From an uncultured Eubacteriales bacterium (lineage in GTDB: Bacteria > Bacillota > Clostridia > Christensenellales > CAG-138): a DNA stretch of 64,000 nt. Numbering within the stretch: the stretch's first letter is position 1; each line of letters starts with the position of its first letter. The stretch lies in the NCBI GenBank assembly GCA_900544555.1, contig UQWD01000006.1, positions 1 to 64,000 on the forward strand. Reading direction: 5' to 3'. Of the stretch, positions 7,999 through 16,152 are shown in pieces. A model generated the notes under the pieces. That model saw only the letters and a program-made list of their open reading frames with translations. It had not been told where the DNA came from and ran no database searches. The position numbers and the translations under genes are program-made.

Positions 7999-8535
7999 TT
8001 ATATTAGAGTATCGTCTTTTAAGAATATGCTTTTAATGTTCCGGTTTAGCGTCTTAGAGCCAATAGTAATTATCAATTCTTCAAGTGCTGAAATACTTGC
8101 GATACTACATAAGATGAACGCCATTACATTTATTCCAAATGCCAAAAATAGTACAGGGAAGCAAGCCAATACAATCCCTGTCGCTTTGTTGGCGTATGTA
8201 TGCAAAAAAGATATAGCATGGTATTTTGCAAAGCCGATACCCAAAGACACAAAGCGCGTCAACGCGATCGCACCTATCCAGTACACCATCCACCATTCCC
8301 ATGCAAGCAACGGAACAAGCATAGCAAGCACAATGACAACAAAAATAAAATCCGCAATACTGTCAAGTATTTCACCGAGTTTGCTTGTCGTTCTTGTTTT
8401 TCTGGCAATATACCCATCTAAAATATCGCTTGCACAGCACAGAGCGTAAACAAGAAAAAACGAAATGGACAGGGGTGCTGTTAGCAACAAGGCAACCGCC
8501 CCTATTATTCGTCCTATTGTGATTAGCGAAGCCAC
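7999..8535 (-). CDS. CDP-alcohol phosphatidyltransferase family protein
   Basis: Integral membrane enzyme (178 aa) that exchanges CMP of a CDP-alcohol for a second alcohol in phospholipid synthesis. The full family motif D-x2-DG-x2-AR-x8-G-x3-D-x3-D is present (SDILDGYIARK, then GEILDSIAD, residues about 37-62) with about six membrane segments. The acceptor alcohol (glycerol phosphate, inositol, serine) cannot be told. The annotated start is GTG at 8535. In the preceding 16 bases a frame-shifted ATG with AGGTGAT-like sequence upstream encodes MKNQI, the usual N-terminal style of this family, so a one-base deletion near 8535 or a sequencing error may have shortened the N-terminus. Confidence 0.85.
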   Translation of the reverse strand: MASLITIGRIIGAVALLLTAPLSISFFLVYALCCASDILDGYIARKTRTTSKLGEILDSIADFIFVVIVLAMLVPLLAWEWWMVYWIGAIALTRFVSLGIGFAKYHAISFLHTYANKATGIVLACFPVLFLAFGINVMAFILCSIASISALEELIITIGSKTLNRNIKSIFLKDDTLI

Positions 8536-8624
8536 ATATTTGATTTTTCATCACCTAGTTTCATCGCTTAATTATAACATACCCCCACTATCCAAACTAC
8601 CAAAACGAAAGGAGATTTTCACAC

Positions 8625-8843
8625 ATGGCACAGAGCAAAATTAAAAAAATCGCAAGCATTGAGGAAGAAATCAGACAGTTAGACGAACGGCAAAGGCTGC
8701 TAAAGCAGCAGCATAATGTGCAGAAGCGCAAGAACAGGACAAAGCGGCTTTGTCAGCGCATGGGGTTTTTAAAAAGTATGCTCCCCGACACGATACCGCT
8801 CACGAACGGACAATTCAAACTCTTTCTCAGATTGATAGCATAA
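8625..8843 (+). CDS. DUF3847-like small protein, truncated mobile-element gene
   Basis: 72 aa, opening MAQSKIKKIASIEEEIRQL, followed by a basic coiled-coil stretch and RTKRLCQRMGFLKSMLPDT with IPLTNGQFKLFL. This matches the small proteins (DUF3847) found beside relaxases in Clostridia conjugative and mobilisable elements. Family members normally continue for 20-40 more residues; here the frame ends four codons after QFKLFL, exactly where homology to a recombinase tail starts in another frame. AAGGAG precedes the ATG. It is probably a relic that may still be translated. Confidence 0.65.
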   Translation: MAQSKIKKIASIEEEIRQLDERQRLLKQQHNVQKRKNRTKRLCQRMGFLKSMLPDTIPLTNGQFKLFLRLIA

Positions 8844-8965
8844 GCGCTCTGCAGGGCTGGGAGTCCGTTGACTTCGACGATAAATGCCGGGTGCGTGACA
8901 CTCTTGTTTCACAAGTGCGGTCCATAAGTGAGCAAGTCGTGATACATTGGAAACTTTATTTCTCA
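8828..8965 (+). pseudogene. C-terminal remnant of a large serine recombinase
   Basis: In frame 2 the translation from 8828 reads QIDSISALQGWESVDFDDK and then DTLVSQVRSISEQVVIHWKL. A Trp-aspartate-rich 'FD(D/E)K' block followed by 'I..I....E.V.I.WK' is the usual end of TndX/Tn4451-type large serine recombinases of Clostridia. Catalytic and DNA-binding domains are absent. The fragment is joined directly to the truncated DUF3847 gene, which points to a deletion that removed the middle of an integrated element. Identification is by motif pattern only. Confidence 0.55.
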
Positions 8966-9506
8966 CTTCAAAATATACAATTGTTAATAACACTTTAGTA
9001 TATAAGGCACGAAATACATAACAGTATAAGTTAGAATTACATTGTATTTCACGCTAATGCCACATCTCGGTCAGCATAATGAAATGACCGATTACTTGTA
9101 TAATCAACGTCTCCAATTCGATCCGCAGCTATATGCCGGTAGAGAATGATTTTAAACTGCCGTGAACCTTCAAATAAACAACGTAATCTTCAACATCACC
9201 TACATATCACGTTTAGTATCTTATATAAAAATAAGCCTACTATATCTAAAAACAGCTCGACATCAAGCAAAATGATAATGAATGATGGTACGTAGCGGTC
9301 AACTCTTCAAGAATCGTGTCTCGGCCGAGAAAGTGTGATTATCGATAAAACGGGGATAGGAACATAGATTATAAGAACATGGCTAAACTATTCATACGCA
9401 TGTATGCAAGCGGGCGGAACATTGCATTAACGCGTAAAAGGGGATATAATGACAGGTAAATAAATGCCATCATACATTATTATTTGGTATCTTGAAGGAG
9501 ACGTTT
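8966..9506. other. 540-bp gap after the mobile-element remnant
   Basis: AT-rich sequence with stops in all frames. No gene, terminator or clear repeat can be supported. It may be further decayed element DNA. Confidence 0.3.
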
Positions 9507-10388
9507 ATGAGTTTTGTAATCACGATGGAATCAAACTGCGAAATCCCCTATGAATGGGAGGATTTATACGGCGTTAAGGTGCTGAGGATGCCTTATACCA
9601 TCAACGGGCAGGAGTTTTTTTATGATTTAGGGAGGGAAACGGATATTCCCGCTTTTTTTGACAGAATGCGCAGCGGGGCGGTTGTTAACACCGCTCAGCG
9701 CAACCCCAACGAGATTATCGAATATTTCGAACCTTATTTAATGCAGGGGAATGATATTCTGCATATCGCGTTCTCTTCCGCACTGTCGGGAACCTTTAAC
9801 AATGAGCAGATAGCGAAAGAGACGCTGCTTGAAAAATATCCCGACAGGCGTATTGAACTTGTGGATACGCTCGCTATTTCCATGCCGCACGGGCAGCTGG
9901 TGAAAGCGGCTTTGGATATGAAGGAGGAAGGGAAAACGCTCGACGAGATACGCGACTGGGTTGAGAACAACAAAATGCGATCCTGCGCGCTGTTCACAGT
10001 AGACGATTTGGAGTATCTTAGAAGAGGTGGGCGCGTATCGGGTGCGGCTGCCTTTTTCGGGTCCGCACTGCAGATTAAGCCCGTGCTCTATATCGCGCCC
10101 GAGGGCATGATGGTGCCTATTGATAAGGTCAAGGGGCGCAAGAAGGCGATTAAATACATTTTGGATAAATGCGCGGCGACGATCTACCGGCCTGAAGAGC
10201 AGACGGTATATATATGCCAGGCCGACTGCATGGATGAGGCGAAGTCGCTCAAGCGCCAGGTTGAGGAGCTTATCAGGCCCAAAAACGTTATGATAAACCC
10301 CGTTGGGCCGGTAATTGGCTCGCATTGCGGGCCGGGAACGCTGGCGCTGGTCTATTTCGGGCGCGACAGGGGGGCATTAAAGCCGTAA
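9507..10388 (+). CDS. DegV family fatty-acid-binding protein
   Basis: 293-aa cytoplasmic protein of the DegV/FakB family, which binds a long-chain fatty acid and can present it to the FakA kinase. The DegV landmarks are visible: a first-strand pattern FVITMESNCEIP, HIAFSSALSGTFNN with the lipid-contacting serine cluster, VDTLAISMPHGQLV, DDLEYLRRGGRVS and the C-terminal SHCGPGTLALVYFG. The start was placed at ATG 9507, six bases after AAGGAG; a TTG five codons upstream overlaps that ribosome site. No fakA is in the window. Confidence 0.9.
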   Translation: MSFVITMESNCEIPYEWEDLYGVKVLRMPYTINGQEFFYDLGRETDIPAFFDRMRSGAVVNTAQRNPNEIIEYFEPYLMQGNDILHIAFSSALSGTFNNEQIAKETLLEKYPDRRIELVDTLAISMPHGQLVKAALDMKEEGKTLDEIRDWVENNKMRSCALFTVDDLEYLRRGGRVSGAAAFFGSALQIKPVLYIAPEGMMVPIDKVKGRKKAIKYILDKCAATIYRPEEQTVYICQADCMDEAKSLKRQVEELIRPKNVMINPVGPVIGSHCGPGTLALVYFGRDRGALKP

Positions 10389-10511
10389 AGGCTCGCGTGG
10401 TTAAGTGAAAAAGCCATGCCATCCTATGTATGCGAGGTTGCTTAACGCTTTAATGGACGAAGCGTGAAAGAGCTTTTAGGAAACCGAATATGAAGCGGTA
10501 CAGGAGGAAAT

Positions 10512-12140
10512 ATGAAAATTCAGTTTTGCGGAGCGGCAAAATCGGTAACGGGTTCTTGCCATATGCTTCACACAACGGGCGGAAACATTCTTATTGACTG
10601 CGGCATGCGCCAGGGTGAGGATCAGAAAACGGGTTATGGGGAAGGAAATTTTCCGTTTGAACCCGCTTCCATCAGCGCTGTTCTTCTCACGCACGCGCAT
10701 ATCGATCACAGCGGCCTTATCCCCCTGCTCGCAAAGCGCGGGTTTAAGGGTAGCATCGTTACAACCCAGGCTACGGCAATGCTCTCGACAATCATGCTGC
10801 CCGACAGCGGGCATATTCAGGAACAGGAAGCGGAATATACGAACCGTAAGCGCATGCGCGCGGGCCAGCCGCCGGTTGAGCCGCTTTATACGGTAAAGGA
10901 CGCGAACGCGTCACTCCAGCTTTTCAGGCCGGCTCAATATGGCGATGTTGTGCAGGTGCTTCCGGGGGTTAGAGTACGGTTCAACGATATCGGCCATCTT
11001 CTTGGTTCGGCTGCCATTGAGATCTGGGTCGAAGAGGGCGGCAATACCACAAACATTGTGTTTTCAGGCGATATCGGCCGGGACGACAGGCCGATAATAC
11101 GCGATCCGCAGGATATTCAAGCGGCGGATTATCTCGTGATTGAGGGAACATACGGCAACCGTAACCATGAGGTCAGTACGGATAGCGCTAAAGAGGCTCA
11201 ATTCGCTAACGTGCTCAGGGCGGCCATTGCCCGCGGCGGCAATATCGTAATACCGTCTTTTGCCGTGGGAAGGACGCAGGAGCTACTTTATTATATTAAA
11301 CGGCTGCTGAGCACAAATGCTATTCCCGAGCTTCAACGGATCCCGGTTTATATCGACAGCCCGCTCGGCATTGAGGCGACAAAAATCTACGAGCGCTGCG
11401 CTGCCGGGTATTATGATGAGGAAGCTTTGAAATTATCGCAATCCGGCTCCCCGTTCGACTTTCCAACGCTCCGCGTCGCGCGTTCAGCAGAGGAATCCAA
11501 GCAGATTAATTTTGAGCCCGGCACAAGCATTATAATCAGCGCGTCGGGCATGTGCGAGGCGGGGCGTATCCGCCATCATCTCAAGCACAACCTTTACCGC
11601 GCGGACTCGACGGTGATTTTTGCCGGTTATCAGGCTGTCGGTACGCTTGGCCGCATGCTGCTGGATGGGGCCAAAAAAGTGAAGCTGTTCGGCGAGGAGG
11701 TGCGGGTTAACGCCACGATTGAGCAAATAGAGGGCTTTTCCGGGCACGCGGGCCGAGACGAGCTTATCGAGTGGATCCGCAACATACCCGAAAAGCCGCG
11801 CCGTATTTTTATGGTGCACGGGGAGGAGGACGCGCTAGCGTCTTTATCAGAGGCGGTTGAAAGCCTTGGTTACAGCGTGGAGGTGCCTTCCCTCGGCGAT
11901 GTGTTTGATCTTAAAACCAGCGTACGCCATCGGGTCGATGCGCCGGAGGCGAGCGTAAGCGAGCTTGACGCGCTCAGGAGGGAGGCGGGCGTGGCCGAAC
12001 AGGCCAACCGTATACTGGCGCTGCTCGATTCCATAAAGGAGCGCCGATCGCCGGATACGGAACTTAAGGTAGAGATTATGGAGGCTGATTTACAGGCGGT
12101 CGCGGATAAATGGGAGAGACTGTTCCGCGTACTAAAATAA
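10512..12140 (+). CDS. Metallo-beta-lactamase/beta-CASP family ribonuclease
   Basis: 542-aa cytoplasmic nuclease of the CPSF73/YSH1-like beta-CASP group, predicted to cut RNA. Metal-binding motif 2 is LTHAHIDHSG (residues 59-68), motif 3 lies in IGHLLGSA, motif 4 is SGDIG, and the beta-CASP blocks follow: motif A in VIEGTYGNR, motif B in FSGHA and motif C in MVHGE. The RNA-binding KH domains of archaeal homologues are absent; the last 90 residues are helical. AGGAGG precedes the ATG. It is not the RNase J type (no C-terminal RNase J domain). Confidence 0.9.
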   Translation: MKIQFCGAAKSVTGSCHMLHTTGGNILIDCGMRQGEDQKTGYGEGNFPFEPASISAVLLTHAHIDHSGLIPLLAKRGFKGSIVTTQATAMLSTIMLPDSGHIQEQEAEYTNRKRMRAGQPPVEPLYTVKDANASLQLFRPAQYGDVVQVLPGVRVRFNDIGHLLGSAAIEIWVEEGGNTTNIVFSGDIGRDDRPIIRDPQDIQAADYLVIEGTYGNRNHEVSTDSAKEAQFANVLRAAIARGGNIVIPSFAVGRTQELLYYIKRLLSTNAIPELQRIPVYIDSPLGIEATKIYERCAAGYYDEEALKLSQSGSPFDFPTLRVARSAEESKQINFEPGTSIIISASGMCEAGRIRHHLKHNLYRADSTVIFAGYQAVGTLGRMLLDGAKKVKLFGEEVRVNATIEQIEGFSGHAGRDELIEWIRNIPEKPRRIFMVHGEEDALASLSEAVESLGYSVEVPSLGDVFDLKTSVRHRVDAPEASVSELDALRREAGVAEQANRILALLDSIKERRSPDTELKVEIMEADLQAVADKWERLFRVLK

Positions 12141-12163
12141 TATTGAAGAAACGTTTAGCTTTC

Positions 12164-12195
12164 CGCCCCATGCGCTATTTATCGCGTATGGGGCG
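12164..12195 (+). terminator. Probable terminator after the beta-CASP gene
   Basis: CGCCCCAT near 12164 pairs with ATGGGGCG ending at 12195, with extra GCG/CGC pairing inside. The tail is only A- and weakly T-rich, so efficiency is uncertain. Confidence 0.5.
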
Positions 12196-12792
12196 AACAA
12201 AAATTTGGATTCATCGTGCATTTCCACCGCGTACGCCCAGCAAGCGGAAAGCTTATACGGGAATGCGCTAGGCGTGGAGCGGGCCGCGTGTGCGTGCGGG
12301 CTAAACGTTTACTTATTGTGAATCGCATATCATCACACGACATTTAATAAAGGATTTAGCATGAGTGAGAGCTATTGTGTAATGTTATCGGTAATATAGA
12401 AATTGATTATATATATGGATAAAACCGGGCGGGCGTGGGTAATGAGGAGGAGAAGATTACAGGTTTACAGTTTATAAAGTTCCTAAGGCGAAGGAGCGAG
12501 CTATCCTGCAAGGGCAATGAGGCGGATTTTTTGTAGGAGCGGCGTCGGACGCTTAGACTGACGGACTTGAGGGGCAACTAGGTAACAGGGAAACAAGGTG
12601 ACAGAAAATGCGTGGTGTGTTCTACATGACGCGTCTATAAACCTCTGTCAGCTATCATATTTTTTCCCTGCGTCCACGGAGCCGTACTCGTCTGATTACA
12701 GCTAATCTGTTCAACACCCCGTTGCGCATACTGAACGCTTTATGTAATACGATAAAAGGGATTGCTATATCATTTATATTTCAATATTTTGT
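12196..12792. other. 600-bp gap upstream of the Cys-peptide gene
   Basis: No reading frame with a recognisable product or a good ribosome site was found. The last 100 bases become strongly AT-rich ahead of the promoter at 12793-12821. Confidence 0.3.
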
Positions 12793-12821
12793 TTGCACTC
12801 AAAAGACTTAAATATTATAAT
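12793..12821 (+). promoter_or_regulatory. Sigma-A promoter of the Cys-peptide gene
   Basis: TTGCAC (12793-12798) and a consensus TATAAT (12816-12821) are separated by 17 bp. The predicted start site is about 27 bp upstream of the ATG at 12855. Confidence 0.8.
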
Positions 12822-12854
12822 AGATATAAATAGTAGTAAGAAAGGAGGGCTAGT

Positions 12855-12959
12855 ATGAATACTTTATTTAAAAACTATACTCCGAAAAAAGTTGTGATTT
12901 GCGGTTGTGGAACTAAGAAAACAAACAAACCCATTTACCAGTCTAAATCGATAAACTAA
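12855..12959 (+). CDS. 34-aa Cys-containing peptide, candidate precursor peptide
   Basis: A short gene with a very strong ribosome site (AAAGGAGG, 6 bp before the ATG) and its own consensus promoter. The product is 34 aa: a basic/aromatic N-terminus (MNTLFKNYTPKK), a VVICGCG core with two cysteines, then a lysine- and asparagine-rich tail ending KSIN. No signal peptide or double-glycine leader is visible. An ABC exporter gene follows 207 bp downstream. The layout resembles a secreted or modified peptide with its exporter, but no maturation enzyme lies next to it and the family is not one I recognise. Confidence 0.6.
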   Translation: MNTLFKNYTPKKVVICGCGTKKTNKPIYQSKSIN

Positions 12960-13165
12960 ATTTCAATAAGTTCATGCGGGTAAGTTTACTTGTATTAAAT
13001 GGGACAGTAAAAATTATGTCGATATATATTAATAACAATATTAAAAGGTTCATTGGTTTAATAGATGTTTGCGCTTAATAGATAATAACAGAAATAGCCG
13101 ATGATATAGACTGCTGGCGGAAGTTACGAATAATTTGGATGTGATGGAATTGGAAATAGTTCTTT

Positions 13166-14836
13166 ATGAAAAAAACAACCATAACGAAGAAAATCCGATT
13201 GCTGTTCGGGAGCTTGATGATACTATCGCTTATTGTGACGATATGCAACGTTCTGCTTCCCCTTTTCCTGGAGGGAATCGTAGATTCCGCTGTAAATCAA
13301 GCGTTCAATTCCGCATATAAGGGCTTGGCACTTTATGGGATAATTATTGCGGTACTGTTACTGTTTGAATTGCTTAAAAAAATCGCGACGGTAAAGTACT
13401 CCTGCTTCTTAACGGAAAACTTGAGGGAAACGCTTACGGTAAAGCTTTTAAAGCTATCGCCGGCTAGATTTATCACGCGGGCAAACGCCGAGTATCTATC
13501 CCTTTTCAATAATAATATCCGTGTAATCGTAGATGAGTACCACATTCTGGGCATTGACGTCGTTTTTAATTGCTTTTTATTGATTGCGTGCTGTATAGCG
13601 CTTTTCATTATAAACCCTTTAATCGCGCTGGTCGTCACATCGTCAAATATATTAACATTGGCCGCGCCGCTTGCATTTAAGCGGAAGCTTGAGAGGCAAA
13701 AGGGCGAAGTTCTCGCTTCTCTGAGGAAATATAACGTAAAGCTGGGCGACAGCATAGCGGGGTTTACCTTGATACGATTCAACCGGATACAAAAGGCGAT
13801 TCAACAGATCGTTTCATGCTATTCCGGTAAACACTTAAAAAGTGATTTAAGGCACAATTATACGATATCGATTGTGGATGTGATCGTTGGCGCATTTTCT
13901 TTTTTGAGCGTGTGTATTATGCTGTTCATCTGTATCCGTCTTGTCTCTCAAAACCGCTTTACTATTGGGGGGATATTTGCGGCCATGCAGATTTCGGATT
14001 TAGTGAGCGCCCCTTTCATCAATATTTCGTCCGCTCTGGGAACTTGTTTCGCCGCTAAATCCGTAAAAAATGAGCTGTTTAAGGATTTTGACGAGCCCGG
14101 CGCGAGCGCGGATAAAACCTACCTTAGGGGGGATATAGTTCGCATTGAGTTAAAAAACGTTTCCTTTTCATATGGCGGTAACGAGCCAAACCGGATTTTC
14201 AGTGGCATGGATTTAGCGTTTGAGCAGGGTAAAAAGTATTTGCTTGTCGGCCGAAACGGTTGCGGGAAAAGCACCCTGCTAAAACTGATGGCCGGCGTAT
14301 ATCAAGACTATCAGGGCGAGATCCTTGTTAACACAATAGAGCTTAAACGCTTGAACCCGGATGATTTATTCATGCGGATGGGCTATGTGGAGCAATCGCC
14401 GTTCATGTTCAACGATTCTATTGGAAATAACGTTACCCTGTTTGGGAGTTATCCTCAGGCGCAGGTTGATTCCGTGTTAAGCAAAGTCCGATTAGGAATT
14501 AAAGATACACAAAGGGAATATGCCGACAGCGCGGTTAGCTTATCTGAGGGCGAACAGCAAAAGATAGCGCTGGCGCGCGTTATGCTCCAAAATAAAAAAT
14601 GGCTGCTGCTTGACGAGGCGACGTCGTCAATGGACGCTAAGAGCGGCGGGGAAATAGAGCGGATGCTCATCAATAACCCTGAATTGACGCTTATCCATGT
14701 CGCGCATAAGCTTACCCCTGATATTGCGCTAAAATACGATGCGATAATCCAGATTCGCGATGAGGGAGTCATGGTCGTCAAAGATAAAACGGATATGGAG
14801 ATTTTACTGAATGAATTAAAAGCAAAGTCGGCATAA
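13166..14836 (+). CDS. ABC exporter, fused permease and ATPase (half transporter)
   Basis: 556-aa type IV ABC exporter half. Six membrane helices occupy residues 12-300 and the nucleotide-binding domain follows: Walker A GRNGCGKST at residue 362 onward, signature LSEGEQQKIALAR, Walker B WLLLDEATSSMD and H-loop HVAHK. The signature LSEGE deviates from LSGGE, as is common in peptide exporters. No C39 peptidase domain is present, so it would not trim a double-glycine leader. The ATG has only a weak site upstream. Neighbouring Cys-peptide gene suggests a peptide substrate; a lipid or drug is equally possible. It probably functions as a homodimer. Confidence 0.88.
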   Translation: MKKTTITKKIRLLFGSLMILSLIVTICNVLLPLFLEGIVDSAVNQAFNSAYKGLALYGIIIAVLLLFELLKKIATVKYSCFLTENLRETLTVKLLKLSPARFITRANAEYLSLFNNNIRVIVDEYHILGIDVVFNCFLLIACCIALFIINPLIALVVTSSNILTLAAPLAFKRKLERQKGEVLASLRKYNVKLGDSIAGFTLIRFNRIQKAIQQIVSCYSGKHLKSDLRHNYTISIVDVIVGAFSFLSVCIMLFICIRLVSQNRFTIGGIFAAMQISDLVSAPFINISSALGTCFAAKSVKNELFKDFDEPGASADKTYLRGDIVRIELKNVSFSYGGNEPNRIFSGMDLAFEQGKKYLLVGRNGCGKSTLLKLMAGVYQDYQGEILVNTIELKRLNPDDLFMRMGYVEQSPFMFNDSIGNNVTLFGSYPQAQVDSVLSKVRLGIKDTQREYADSAVSLSEGEQQKIALARVMLQNKKWLLLDEATSSMDAKSGGEIERMLINNPELTLIHVAHKLTPDIALKYDAIIQIRDEGVMVVKDKTDMEILLNELKAKSA

Positions 14837-15120
14837 GCGGAAAGGAAGACTAAATTATTATATCATAAGCTTATAAATCATCCGATGGTACGATTTACGC
14901 CGTTTAAGATCTATCTACCGAGCATTTAAGTATTTTAACTTATATTAACGCTTTGAATGTGTTATGCCTTCATAATAGCTTTAAGAGTATTTCCTGTGGC
15001 CTGCTCGGATATCTCACGGTAGCACTAAGCTAAGCCGGCGGCTTGTTAAGCTAAATCCGAACAAACCGCCCTTGACCACGGTAAAACCACTAAGAATCTT
15101 CAAGTATAAAAGCACACGAC

Positions 15121-15267
15121 TTAAACGCGCGTCGTGAGTATTAAGGCCAGTTGATCGCCAATGACCGTATATAAAGCCGCAAGCATTTCCAGCTCTTCAT
15201 CGGAAATCTCCTTTGAAATTTGGATAGCGACGGCGGCGCCGAGCAATACAAGATCTTCAGGACACAA
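15121..15267 (-). CDS. Small hypothetical protein (48 aa), DUF6774-like
   Basis: Minus-strand gene of 48 codons. The start is probably TTG at 15267, because the sequence 8 bp upstream (AAGGGGGGTGA) is one mismatch from the full anti-Shine-Dalgarno complement; a GTG at 15276 lies inside that site. The product begins MCPEDLVLLGAAVAIQIS and continues with DEELEMLAALYTVIGDQLA, a two-helix pattern seen in tiny proteins common in gut Clostridia (DUF6774-like). Function unknown. It stands alone. Confidence 0.65.
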   Translation of the reverse strand: MCPEDLVLLGAAVAIQISKEISDEELEMLAALYTVIGDQLALILTTRV

Positions 15268-15276
15268 GAGTTTCAC

Positions 15277-15734
15277 CCCCCTTATCCATATTATGCTTAC
15301 ATATACTTCGAAAGTGAACGCGTATTAAGAGCAAAGAGGAATACGCGGGATGTAACAATGAAGGGTTTTCTTGCGTTGGCCTTAACTCTTGTACAAGAAC
15401 TTAACAACGTAGTGTATACATAGCGTTTATTCGCTGTTCATGTTGATAAAAAGCACCGCGGTAGCGGTGCTTTTGCCGTTAAATAAAAGGCAGTCTAATA
15501 ATATGTTCGCTATCGATTGGTTTATCCCCATAAGCGCCACCCAGCTTGCCGAACAAAAGCGATTAAACAGGATGAATGCATCCCGTACGGCAGTGAATCC
15601 AAAGCGGCTCATCTCAGGCAGCAGGCATCACGAGCATTGCGGCCATTTCGGCCCGATCAATGACGCCGAAAAACCGGCATATTGCATGCCCGTAGGATAA
15701 AAAGCCATGAGCGCGTTCGCTTAAGGCGATTATC
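15277..15734. other. Gap downstream of the atp operon
   Basis: Holds the terminator at 15449-15474. On the minus strand just after atpC a short stretch reads SYGHAICRFFGVIDRAEMA followed by AMLV, which recalls an S-layer-homology repeat, but it runs into a stop and no longer frame supports it. Nothing else can be called. Confidence 0.3.
15449..15474 (-). terminator. Terminator of the atp operon
   Basis: A perfect 11-bp stem (AAAAGCACCGC with GCGGTGCTTTT, loop GGTA). On the minus strand the stem runs into TTTTT, which fits termination of the atp operon 260 bp after atpC. Confidence 0.8.
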
Positions 15735-16151
15735 TTAATCCAAGTTCAGCTTCTGATGGGAGATCCTTAAGCGTGTCATCGCGCGTGCGAGCGCCACCTG
15801 CGTCCAATGGTACTCCTGCAAGCTGCGCTGCTGCCGCATCCGTTCCCGGGCGCGGCGCTCCGCGGCCTCGGCGCGGCGTACGTCGATATTCTCCGGCCAT
15901 TCGCAGGCCTGCGCGAAGAGGTGTACGCCTTGGGCGTTTACCTCCATAAACCCTTCAGATTGGAAAGCTTCCCGCCACGTACCGTTTTGTTTAATCCTTA
16001 TTTTCCCGACTAAAAGCGGCGCGGTGATGGGCGCATGCCCTTTTAGTATGGTCAGCTCGCCGTCGCAGGTGTTGATTGTTAACGCCTCGGCCTCTTCCGA
16101 AAAAAACAGGTGCTCGGGCGTGAGGATTTCCAGCGGAAAAGTGGCGCTCAT
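15735..16151 (-). CDS. atpC: F1Fo ATP synthase epsilon subunit
   Basis: 138-aa epsilon subunit, which couples gamma rotation to the Fo ring and inhibits hydrolysis. The N-terminal beta-sandwich is recognisable from FPLEILTPEHLFFSEEAEAL, CDGELTILKGHAPI and FMEVNAQGVHLFAQACEW. The C-terminal helical hairpin is Arg/Ala-rich (RRAEAAERRARERMRQQ). AAGGAG for this ATG lies inside the end of atpD, one base separates the stop and start codons. Last gene of the operon. Confidence 0.95.
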   Translation of the reverse strand: MSATFPLEILTPEHLFFSEEAEALTINTCDGELTILKGHAPITAPLLVGKIRIKQNGTWREAFQSEGFMEVNAQGVHLFAQACEWPENIDVRRAEAAERRARERMRQQRSLQEYHWTQVALARAMTRLRISHQKLNLD

Positions 16152-16152
16152 G

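Noticed and set aside
12601..12711. GTG-started 36-codon frame after AACAAG
   Set aside because: Poor ribosome site, no promoter, no conserved pattern.
13135..13320. 61-codon frame overlapping the ABC exporter start
   Set aside because: No recognisable product, most of it lies within the exporter gene, and no ribosome site.
15618..15734. S-layer-homology-like stretch (GVIDRAEMAAMLV) on the minus strand after atpC
   Set aside because: The match is about 12 residues, it ends in a stop at once, and no signal peptide or further SLH repeat is found; chance similarity cannot be excluded.
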